Source: an uncultured Actinomycetes bacterium (GTDB taxonomy: Bacteria; Actinomycetota; Acidimicrobiia; Acidimicrobiales; Ilumatobacteraceae). From it: a DNA stretch of 5,457 nucleotides. This document shows, piece after piece, positions 1 through 5,457 of this stretch. Both the position numbers and the translations under genes were made by a program. Position 1 is the stretch's first letter; each line of letters opens with the position of its first letter. The stretch spans positions 1-5,457 of the forward strand of contig CAIYHK010000144.1 in the NCBI GenBank assembly GCA_903925985.1. Reading direction: 5' to 3'. The notes beneath the pieces are model-generated. The model made no database searches, was not told the origin of the DNA, and saw only the letters and a list, made by a program, of their open reading frames with translations.

Positions 1-305
1 GCAGAATCAACCGTCTGCCACACATCGATTATCGGTGCGAGCAAGCGCACCTTGTTCGACTGCACGTGGCCGATGAAGTGCAATGGCAGGGGCTTCACAT
101 CGGCGAACTTAGACACCGCCTCTTGGGCGTAGTTCTCCCCGGCTGCGTCACAGCCACACTCAGCCGCAGCAATTGCAGCTTCGATGCCATGGGTTTTTGT
201 GACCGCAACAATTCGAATTGTCGCCGCCCGCTCAGCTCCAGCTACGGCAACAATCTCCGAGCGGACACGCTCGTAATTTTCCGCGACCTGCGCGGGGTTG
301 ATCAT
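1..305 (-). CDS. yggS: YggS/YlmE-family PLP-binding protein (PLPBP), N-terminal part, runs off the window
   Basis: This is the first 101 codons of a pyridoxal-phosphate-binding protein of the YggS/PROSC/YlmE family; the rest lies beyond the left edge. Residues 33-39 read VAVTKTH, with Lys37 the expected PLP Schiff-base lysine. GENYAQE (56-62) and HFIGHVQSNKV (76-86) are further family signatures. Known members are single-domain, alanine-racemase-fold proteins without a settled enzymatic activity, linked to vitamin B6 and amino-acid homeostasis. The start is the ATG at 305, six bases after the ftsZ TAA stop. I see no Shine-Dalgarno sequence, so translation is probably coupled to ftsZ. In many Actinobacteria and Firmicutes this gene sits just after ftsZ, often with sepF beyond it. 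Here no pgeF/ylmD gene lies between ftsZ and yggS. The family call is firm; the exact physiological role is not visible from sequence. Confidence 0.93.
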   Translation of the reverse strand, partial: MINPAQVAENYERVRSEIVAVAGAERAATIRIVAVTKTHGIEAAIAAAECGCDAAGENYAQEAVSKFADVKPLPLHFIGHVQSNKVRLLAPIIDVWQTVDS

Positions 306-311
306 CGGCAG

Positions 312-1412
312 TTACTTGAGGAACGACGGCACATCAAAGTCGTCGTCATCATCGCCGTCACTTGGGCCATCGTTATCACTGAAGATGTCCTTCAGACTTG
401 AGCTCGGCTTTTCGCTAACTGCGCGCAGTGTTGAGCGGCCACCAGAAGAAGCTTGGCCACCATCCCAACGCTCAAAGCCAGCTGCGATGACAGTGACCTT
501 GACCTCGTCGCCCATTTCATCGTCGACGACCGTGCCAAAGATGATGTTTGCATCAGGATGAGCAACCGCATGAACAATTTCGGCGGCTTCGTTCATCTCG
601 AACAAGCCCATGCTTGAAGGACCAGTGATGTTGAGCACGATTCCGCGTGCTCCATCAATCGCAGCTTCAACCAGCGGCGATGAGATGGCGGCCTTGGCCG
701 CAATAACTGCACGGTTGTCTCCACTTGCCTGGCCGATTCCCATGAGCGCTGAACCAGCGTTTTGTAGGACCATCTTCACGTCGGCAAAGTCGGTGTTAAT
801 GAGGCCGGGTGTAGTGATGAGAGTGGTGATGCCCGAGACGCCCTGCATCAGAATTTCGTCTGCCATCTTGAACGCATTGATCACACTGGTCTTGTCATTG
901 GACATCGAGATCAGTCGATCGTTGGGAATCACAATGAGGGTGTCCACTTTTTCTTTCAGTTTCTGGATACCAGCTTCAGCCTGTGTGGCACGACGGCGAC
1001 CCTCAAAAGCAAACGGTCGAGTTACAACGCCAATTGTGAGTGCACCCATCGCCTTAGCAATTTCTGCAATTACGGGCGCAGCACCTGTTCCGGTTCCGCC
1101 ACCTTCACCAGCAGTTACGAACACCATGTCGGCTCCAGAGATCATCTCTTCGATCTCGTCGCGATTTGCTTCAGCAGCCTCGCGACCCACTTCTGGATCT
1201 GAACCCGCCCCGAGGCCACGGGTCAACTCGCGACCAATGTCTAACTTCACATCGGCGTCACTCAAGATAAGTGCTTGAGCATCGGTGTTGATCGCAACAA
1301 ACTCAACGCCGCGCAAACCAGCGTCGATCATTCGGTTGACTGCATTGACACCACCGCCGCCAACGCCGATGACCTTTATCACTGCCAGATAGTTCTGTGG
1401 TGCGCCGCCCAT
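312..1412 (-). CDS. ftsZ: Cell division protein FtsZ
   Basis: FtsZ is the tubulin-like GTPase that polymerises at mid-cell and organises the divisome. The predicted protein has 366 residues. After the [16 protein letters not shown] start come the glycine-rich [13 protein letters not shown] segment (16-28), the tubulin signature GGGTGTG (104-110) and the T7 synergy loop NTDFAD (206-211), whose Asp208 and Asp211 match the residues that drive GTP hydrolysis in the next subunit. A serine- and aspartate-rich linker of about 40 residues (roughly 316-357) leads to the C-terminal peptide FDVPSFLK, the conserved binding site for partners. The frame stays open to an upstream ATG at 1457, but I choose the ATG at 1412. 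It lies 8 bases after a perfect GGAGG, and it gives the N-terminus usual for actinobacterial FtsZ; the upstream ATG has no ribosome-binding site. ftsA is absent, as is normal in Actinobacteria. Nothing suggests damage. Confidence 0.98.
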   Translation of the reverse strand: MGGAPQNYLAVIKVIGVGGGGVNAVNRMIDAGLRGVEFVAINTDAQALILSDADVKLDIGRELTRGLGAGSDPEVGREAAEANRDEIEEMISGADMVFVTAGEGGGTGTGAAPVIAEIAKAMGALTIGVVTRPFAFEGRRRATQAEAGIQKLKEKVDTLIVIPNDRLISMSNDKTSVINAFKMADEILMQGVSGITTLITTPGLINTDFADVKMVLQNAGSALMGIGQASGDNRAVIAAKAAISSPLVEAAIDGARGIVLNITGPSSMGLFEMNEAAEIVHAVAHPDANIIFGTVVDDEMGDEVKVTVIAAGFERWDGGQASSGGRSTLRAVSEKPSSSLKDIFSDNDGPSDGDDDDDFDVPSFLK

Positions 1413-1420
1413 TGGCGAAA

Positions 1421-1425
1421 CCTCC
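1421..1425 (-). promoter_or_regulatory. Strong Shine-Dalgarno site of ftsZ
   Basis: The minus strand reads GGAGG here, followed by eight bases and the ATG at 1412. This is the best ribosome-binding site in the window. It decides the FtsZ start against the in-frame ATG at 1457, and it fits the high FtsZ level cells need relative to FtsQ. Confidence 0.85.
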
Positions 1426-1487
1426 GCTTCTCGGTTTGGGTATAGATGTTTCCACATCCAGCGAGGTCACATGCGCACCCAGCACTG

Positions 1488-1522
1488 AAAAAGCCCAATA
1501 TTGGCGAAGCCGAATATGGGCT
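1488..1522 (-). terminator. Intrinsic-terminator-like hairpin between ftsQ and ftsZ
   Basis: Read on the minus strand, AGCCC (1522-1518) pairs with GGGCT (1496-1492), ATATT (1517-1513) with AATAT (1502-1498), and GGC (1511-1509) with GCC (1505-1503) around a TTC loop. Only two single-base bulges (C at 1512, T at 1497) interrupt the 13 pairs. A run of five T (1492-1488, the first one paired) follows the 3' arm. The T-run is only on this side, so the structure is directional for the minus strand. The 5' arm begins at the second base of the ftsQ TAG stop codon (1523-1521), so a ribosome ending ftsQ would cover it. It may therefore be a partial terminator or attenuator and not a full stop. The structure is seen in the sequence; the activity is inferred. 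Confidence 0.6.
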
Positions 1523-2624
1523 ATTTGACGACTACCTCACCTGCAGAAACATCAATTAGGACCAGTTTTTCCGACTCAGGCCGCCTCAACACCACAACGA
1601 CCGAAATCAATTTCTGACGAATGTCATTGGGGGCACCAAATTTGATCAAAGCCCCTGATTGCAGGCTGAGGGTGATATCGCCCGCAGTGGTCACCCCAAA
1701 GCGGGCAACTTTTGAGGCCAACTCTTCGGGCATTGACATCGACAATTGCGCAGCAGCGGTGTACTCATCGGGAGCAACACTCCCGGGAGCCACATTCGGC
1801 GCGAGTCCCGTAACTTCGAGATACCCGGTGGGCTGTCCGGTCGTGACTGCTAATACACGCCCTTCTTCATCAATGATTCGAAATTTTTCATCTGTACTGC
1901 GGAACCACACTCTTGGTGTGCGTTCTGCGATATCAATCACAACCGTGTTCGGAAACTTGGTGTCAATTGATGCCTCTCGTACCCAAGGGTCACCTTCGAG
2001 AACCTCTAATGCGGGGCCTGTATCCAAAGTGAGGATTGCATCACCTTTCAGCATCTTGGTTACTTCATCAAGAGTCTTTTGATTCGTGTAAGTGACACCT
2101 TCAATGCGCACTGTAGAAACCGACAGCAGCGGTGTTGTAGCGACAACGACGATTCCGATCGCCACAAATCCCGTGGCTAGCGCAAGTGCCATCCAAGCAA
2201 TCGATCTGCGACCCCGTTTACGCCTTGGGTCAAAGCGGCGTAACAGCCGTATGAAAAAGCCACCAGCAACAACTCGTACTTCTGTGGCTTCAGTGTCGTC
2301 CCGGTTCGCACCACCCCCGCTGAGTGTTGTGTCATCAAGATAGACAATGTCGCCTGCGGGTTCAGTCGAGCCAAGGCGGAGTGCGGAGTTATCTGCAGGT
2401 TCGGTTGCGATGGGCAAGGTCGCCGATTGATCGGGCGCATCAGGCACAGCCGGACTCGGCGCATCGGGCACAGCCGGACTCGGCGTTGGTTCATCATTAG
2501 CAACCGTTTTCGCACCAGCAACTGGAGTGTTGCCGAATACCGCTGAGAGCTCTTCCAACACTTCTGGGGAAATGTCGGAAGAAGAATCCACAAGGTTGTG
2601 TTCAGAATCTTCGAAATTGGTCAT
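1521..2624 (-). CDS. ftsQ: Cell division protein FtsQ (POTRA-domain divisome scaffold)
   Basis: FtsQ is a bitopic membrane protein that links early and late divisome proteins, classically through FtsB and FtsL. The predicted 367 residues divide into a long cytoplasmic tail (1-141) rich in Asp, Glu and Pro, with a tandem SPAVPDAP repeat at 49-64; a basic stretch RRFDPRRKRGRR (129-140) that fits the positive-inside rule; one transmembrane helix (about 142-164); a POTRA domain (about 167-238, starting LLSVSTVRIEGV and containing FPNTVVIDIAERTPRVW); and an extracytoplasmic beta domain to the C-terminus. The long tail is typical of actinobacterial FtsQ and longer than in E. coli. The ATG at 2624 is the only start in the open frame upstream, because a TGA occurs at 2645-2643, but no Shine-Dalgarno precedes it. 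A GTG at codon 12 is a weaker alternative. The gene begins 30 bp after the murB stop and ends in the hairpin before ftsZ. Confidence 0.93.
   Translation of the reverse strand: MTNFEDSEHNLVDSSSDISPEVLEELSAVFGNTPVAGAKTVANDEPTPSPAVPDAPSPAVPDAPDQSATLPIATEPADNSALRLGSTEPAGDIVYLDDTTLSGGGANRDDTEATEVRVVAGGFFIRLLRRFDPRRKRGRRSIAWMALALATGFVAIGIVVVATTPLLSVSTVRIEGVTYTNQKTLDEVTKMLKGDAILTLDTGPALEVLEGDPWVREASIDTKFPNTVVIDIAERTPRVWFRSTDEKFRIIDEEGRVLAVTTGQPTGYLEVTGLAPNVAPGSVAPDEYTAAAQLSMSMPEELASKVARFGVTTAGDITLSLQSGALIKFGAPNDIRQKLISVVVVLRRPESEKLVLIDVSAGEVVVK
2434..2481. repeat. 24-bp tandem direct repeat inside ftsQ
   Basis: Two adjacent 24-bp units, 2434-2457 and 2458-2481, differ at one base (A at 2442, G at 2466). 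Identity continues for four more bases into 2482-2485. The length is a multiple of three, so reading frame is kept, and the pair encodes SPAVPDAP twice (FtsQ residues 49-64) in the disordered cytoplasmic tail. This looks like a recent in-frame slippage duplication. Confidence 0.9.
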
Positions 2625-2654
2625 GGTGCGATGCTTAAAAAGTCAAGACAAGGC

Positions 2655-3605
2655 TTACACAGCACCGCCGGCTGCACTGGTCATGTCTGCAGAAAAGCCC
2701 ACAAGCCGAATTTCGCTGCGTAGCTCAATGCCGGTGCGGTCCTGCGCCTCTTTACACACGTATGCCATGAGTTTGACCACATCGTTAGCACTGCCTTGTG
2801 GATCTGCCTGAATGAAATTTGCATGCTTGGCCGACACCTCTGCGCTACCAATTCGGTGGCCGCGCAATCCGAGACTGTCGATCAGTTCACCCGCTGAGAG
2901 CTCACCAGGGCGCGGGTTAACAAAAACGGATCCCGCGTTTTGCCCACCGGGCTGGTGTTCGCGGCGCCAATGAACAATTTCGTCAATCGTCTGTGATGCC
3001 TCGGATGGATTGCAAGCGGTGACACTGAATATCGCATCGATAATGAGTTCGGTGGGGCGAAGTCGACTCCCTCGGAATCGAAGCTCGAGCTCATGACTAT
3101 CAACTTGGGACAAGGTGCCCGCGATGATGTCAAAGAGACTCACACGCACCAGTGAGGCAGCGATATCGCTGCCGTGACCCCCAGCGTTCATGCGCACAGC
3201 TCCCCCAACCGTGCCTGGCACACCAACTGCCCACTCGAGTCCACAAAAGCCAAGTGCTGCACTGCGCCGTGCAAGCACCGGCAACAAAGTGTTGGCGCTC
3301 ACTCGCAGTTCTGGCGCCGATACCGTCGCGTCGACCACTTCGAGAACCTCTGGTAGCGCATCGGTGAAAATGGCAAGGCCTTCAAAGCCGGCATCGGCAA
3401 TCAAAAGATTGCTTCCACGGCCCACAATCAAGATCGGGCATTGCGTCGCTTTTAGAAATTCCGAGATCTCTTCCAGATCGTGAGTCCCCCTCGGATGGAC
3501 CGCAGCTGCAGCCGTTCCACCAACTCGATAAGTGGTCAGCGTTCCGAGTTCGGCATCAAATTCAACCCGCGAACCAAAGTGGTGTTCGGCAAGCTTGCGG
3601 TCCAT
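2655..3605 (-). CDS. murB: UDP-N-acetylenolpyruvoylglucosamine reductase MurB
   Basis: MurB is the cytoplasmic flavoenzyme that uses NADPH to reduce UDP-GlcNAc-enolpyruvate to UDP-MurNAc, the substrate of MurC encoded just upstream. The 316-residue product shows TTYRVGG (24-30), the FAD-binding VGRGSNLLI (61-69) and GVPGTVGGAVRMNAG (128-142), then FRGS (177-180), where Arg178 matches the active-site arginine of the family YRxS motif. NAGSVFVNP (223-231) carries the expected proton-donor serine Ser226. SAKHANFI (258-265) and the late Glu298 in RSEIRLVG complete the active site. The first motif residue is Phe instead of the usual Tyr. The murC stop and this start overlap as TGATG, which indicates translational coupling. 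A GTG directly before the ATG would add one residue. An upstream in-frame ATG at 3674 would overlap murC by 70 bp and is unlikely. murB in this position, between murC and ftsQ, occurs in only part of the Actinobacteria. Confidence 0.96.
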   Translation of the reverse strand: MDRKLAEHHFGSRVEFDAELGTLTTYRVGGTAAAAVHPRGTHDLEEISEFLKATQCPILIVGRGSNLLIADAGFEGLAIFTDALPEVLEVVDATVSAPELRVSANTLLPVLARRSAALGFCGLEWAVGVPGTVGGAVRMNAGGHGSDIAASLVRVSLFDIIAGTLSQVDSHELELRFRGSRLRPTELIIDAIFSVTACNPSEASQTIDEIVHWRREHQPGGQNAGSVFVNPRPGELSAGELIDSLGLRGHRIGSAEVSAKHANFIQADPQGSANDVVKLMAYVCKEAQDRTGIELRSEIRLVGFSADMTSAAGGAV

Positions 3606-4999
3606 CACTGCTTTACCTTTGCGATCAGCTGTGTCGGGAAGTGCTCGATATCGCCACAACCCATAGACACGCAAACATCGCCCTCACGCAACTCGGCCGC
3701 AACAGCATCCACGAGTTCATCGCGTGACTCAATGTATTGAATCTTGGTGTCTGGATTAGCGCCGAGGACGGCGTCGACAACAAGCTGACCCGTGACTCCC
3801 TCAATAAAGGTTGTTCCCGAGGAATACACGTTGTTGATGTAGACGATGTCAGCAGCTTTAAACGCGTTGGCATACTCATGGGACATGACCGCCATGCGAT
3901 TAAAACGATTCGGTTGAAATACCGCAATTAATCGGCCCTCGATTTGTCGGTCAGCACGCATCGCTCCAAGCACCGCTGCGATTTCTGCGGGCAAATGGGC
4001 GTAGTCGTCTACTAGCTCAGCACCGTTTGCTTGACCCCGCGCTTCACATCGCCGCAGTGCACCTTGGTATTTACTTAAAGCCTTGACGGCAGAGTTTGGA
4101 TCCACTCCAAGTTCGCAGGCGAGCGCAAAAACACCGAGTGCATTTGCGGCATTGTGGGCACCGATCACGTTCAAGGTCACCGAGTGAGTGCCGATCAAAG
4201 CATTCTGGACGCGAAACTGCACTTGTCCCCCGCCGAGGGTCAGTCCCGAGCCCTTGTAGTCAGCGCGTTCAGAAAAGCCACACGTGGTAACTGCCATGCC
4301 ATTAGCAATTTCAGCAAGGTTCGGATCGTCAACATTCACAACCGACTTACTTGACGCCTGAATGAATGCGGCGAAGCTTTCCTTGATCGCATCAAAGCTT
4401 CCAAAATGATCCAGATGGTCGGTATCAATGTTTGTGACCACAGATGCATAAACGGGTAATTGGGAGTGTGTGCCATCACTTTCGTCGGCCTCGACTACGA
4501 AGTACTCCCCACCCGACCACCGCGCGCTCGTCAGTTCATCTGACCCACTGACAAAACCCGGAATGTCCCCACCGATTAGAAACGAAGGATCCATGTCGGC
4601 TTCAGTCAGTACGAACGCGAGCATTGCCGAAGAAGTTGTTTTACCGTGCGTGCCCGCAACCGCCACAGCTTTCGCGCGAGCGCACACACCAGCGAGCATT
4701 TCCGCTCTCCGTACGCGCGTTATGCCCTTTGAACCAGCGGCTTCCCATTCGATGTTGCTTTCGGGGATGATGCTTGAGGCCACCACGTAGTCAGCCCCAT
4801 CTACCGCCGTTGCGTCATGACCGATCAATACTGCGACACCGGCTCGACGCACACGATCCAGAACTGGCAAATCTCGCAGATCACTTCCCGTCACATGGTG
4901 ACCCATTTCGGCGAGAACCGTAGCGAGTGCACTCATTCCAGGCCCGGCGACTCCGATCACATGGATGTGTCGTCTTTGTGAGAGATCAACTGGGTTCAT
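3605..4999 (-). CDS. murC: UDP-N-acetylmuramate--L-alanine ligase MurC
   Basis: MurC is the ATP-dependent cytoplasmic ligase that adds L-alanine to UDP-MurNAc, the first step of the stem peptide. The 464 residues fit the family length and three-domain plan. The N-terminal UDP-binding Rossmann part has HVIGVAGPGMSALA (13-26); the central ATPase domain has the P-loop GTHGKTTS (116-123), EADESDG (170-176), NIDTDHLDHFG (190-200) and GAHNAANALG (280-289); the C-terminal domain has RRCE (316-319), DDYAHLP (331-337) and FQPNRFNRM (361-369). Some near-invariant positions differ from the textbook MurC sequence: Leu336 where a second His is usual, and Asn364 where FQPHR is usual. All frames and catalytic landmarks are otherwise intact, so I read this as a functional lineage variant. 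The ATG start overlaps the murG stop as ATGA. Mpl is the main alternative family, but the position between murG and murB favours MurC. Confidence 0.96.
   Translation of the reverse strand: MNPVDLSQRRHIHVIGVAGPGMSALATVLAEMGHHVTGSDLRDLPVLDRVRRAGVAVLIGHDATAVDGADYVVASSIIPESNIEWEAAGSKGITRVRRAEMLAGVCARAKAVAVAGTHGKTTSSAMLAFVLTEADMDPSFLIGGDIPGFVSGSDELTSARWSGGEYFVVEADESDGTHSQLPVYASVVTNIDTDHLDHFGSFDAIKESFAAFIQASSKSVVNVDDPNLAEIANGMAVTTCGFSERADYKGSGLTLGGGQVQFRVQNALIGTHSVTLNVIGAHNAANALGVFALACELGVDPNSAVKALSKYQGALRRCEARGQANGAELVDDYAHLPAEIAAVLGAMRADRQIEGRLIAVFQPNRFNRMAVMSHEYANAFKAADIVYINNVYSSGTTFIEGVTGQLVVDAVLGANPDTKIQYIESRDELVDAVAAELREGDVCVSMGCGDIEHFPTQLIAKVKQ
3616..3620 (-). promoter_or_regulatory. Probable Shine-Dalgarno site of murB inside murC
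   Basis: The minus strand reads AAAGG within the last codons of murC, 10 bases before the ATG at 3605 and 7 bases before the adjacent GTG at 3608. It supports the start beside the murC stop over the distal ATG at 3674, but does not decide between the ATG and the GTG. Confidence 0.5.
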
Positions 5000-5457
5000 G
5001 ATTCACCAACATTCACTGAGCCCGACTCGGCAACCGTTGCAATCAGTCGTGCAAGTGAATCAGATCGATGTTGAGCCCCTAGCTCACGCGCATTACGGGT
5101 TAGCTGCTCTCGGCGTTGGTGGTCCCTGCGGAGTGCTTCAATCTCCACAGCGAGAGAGCGTCCAGTCAAATCTGACTCCTCAAGCACCACCACCGCATTC
5201 TCTGTCGCCAACAACTTGGCATTGTGTAGTTGATGGTTATCTGCTGCCTGGGGCCATGGAACAACAATTGCGGGAACTCCAACAGTCACAACTTCTGCAA
5301 GGGTCGATGCGCCAGCCCGCGTGATCAGTACATCGGCTGCCGCCAGGACATCGACCATGAAATCTTCGTAACCAACCACGGTATAGCGCAAGGAGCCGAG
5401 TTCGGGCATGCGGTGAGATTCAAGGAAGCGCGCACCAGCAACATGACGAAATACGTA
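4996..5457 (-). CDS. murG: UDP-GlcNAc:lipid I transferase MurG, C-terminal part
   Basis: MurG transfers GlcNAc from UDP-GlcNAc onto lipid I at the inner face of the membrane, producing lipid II. Only the last 153 codons are present; the start and the acceptor-binding N-terminal domain lie beyond the right edge. The frame stays open to the last base, so an internal Met at 5409 is not the start. What remains is the GT-B nucleotide-sugar domain: ADVLITRAGASTLAE (in-window residues 41-55) followed by VPAIVVPWPQ and NHQLHNA (61-80). Glu55 and Gln76 correspond to the Glu and Gln that contact UDP-GlcNAc in E. coli MurG. A charged helical tail closes the protein. Its stop overlaps the murC start by 4 nt (ATGA), so the two are almost certainly co-translated. 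Confidence 0.96.
   Translation of the reverse strand, partial: YVFRHVAGARFLESHRMPELGSLRYTVVGYEDFMVDVLAAADVLITRAGASTLAEVVTVGVPAIVVPWPQAADNHQLHNAKLLATENAVVVLEESDLTGRSLAVEIEALRRDHQRREQLTRNARELGAQHRSDSLARLIATVAESGSVNVGES

Noticed and set aside
66..401. Plus-strand open frame of 111 codons at the left end
   Set aside because: It is antisense to the yggS start and the ftsZ end, both clearly coding on the minus strand, and its translation shows no recognisable domain.
688..701. Inverted repeat GCGGCC-TT-GGCCGC
   Set aside because: It lies inside ftsZ and encodes the conserved AAKAA segment; there is no T-run, so it is best explained by alanine codons.
610..1278. Long open frame of 222 codons on the plus strand, opposite ftsZ
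   Set aside because: It lies entirely antisense to highly conserved ftsZ sequence, has no family motif, and its openness follows from the codon bias of ftsZ.
1413..1457. FtsZ starting at the ATG at 1457, 15 residues longer
   Set aside because: No ribosome-binding site precedes it, the extra residues are not FtsZ-like, and the ATG at 1412 has GGAGG at ideal spacing.
1439..1470. Possible ftsZ promoter: -10-like TATACC with -35-like GTGACC
   Set aside because: The spacing is 20 bp and both boxes match the consensus poorly, so it is too weak to annotate without 5'-end data.
3606..3674. MurB starting at the ATG at 3674, 23 residues longer
   Set aside because: It would overlap murC by 70 bp, and the extra residues precede the normal MurB N-terminus; the TGATG junction at 3607-3603 is a standard coupled start.
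4373..4401. 8-bp inverted repeat GAAGCTTT / AAAGCTTC with a 13-base loop
   Set aside because: It is inside murC, where similar Ser-Phe codons recur in the SFDAIKESF segment; no sign of a regulatory role.

Overview
The window is a compact, minus-strand piece of a division and cell wall (dcw) cluster. In transcription order (right to left) it holds the 3' part of murG, then murC, murB, ftsQ, ftsZ, and the 5' part of a yggS/ylmE-type PLP-binding protein gene. All six genes point the same way and almost no sequence is left over. The only spacers that matter are about 30 bp before ftsQ and about 108 bp before ftsZ.

The organism is most likely an actinobacterium (Actinomycetota). Evidence: ftsQ runs directly into ftsZ with no ftsA; FtsZ starts with the actinobacterial-looking [16 protein letters not shown] segment; a yggS/ylmE gene follows ftsZ; and FtsQ has a long, acidic, proline-rich cytoplasmic tail. 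The moderate base composition, murB between murC and ftsQ, and the variant MurC motifs (DDYAHLP, FQPNRFNRM) lead me to suspect the Acidimicrobiia. That finer placement is an impression, not a demonstrated result.

Region by region: 5457-4996 encodes the UDP-GlcNAc-binding C-terminal half of MurG (lipid II synthesis). 4999-3605 is MurC (adds L-Ala to UDP-MurNAc), overlapping murG by 4 nt. 3605-2655 is MurB (makes UDP-MurNAc), overlapping the murC stop by 1 nt. 2624-1521 is FtsQ, the membrane-anchored divisome scaffold. 1522-1488 is a hairpin plus T-run with the form of an intrinsic terminator, starting inside the ftsQ stop codon. 1412-312 is FtsZ, with a strong GGAGG ribosome-binding site. 305-1 is the start of the YggS-family protein.

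The logic is the usual dcw one: MurB and MurC supply the cytoplasmic precursor, MurG makes lipid II from it, and FtsQ and FtsZ build the machine that uses it at the septum. The most interesting regulatory point is the ftsQ/ftsZ junction. A terminator-like hairpin there, followed by a strong ribosome-binding site, would let FtsZ be made at a different level from the upstream genes. I saw no novel system, mobile element, CRISPR array or RNA gene; this is a well-conserved housekeeping region with a few lineage-specific details.
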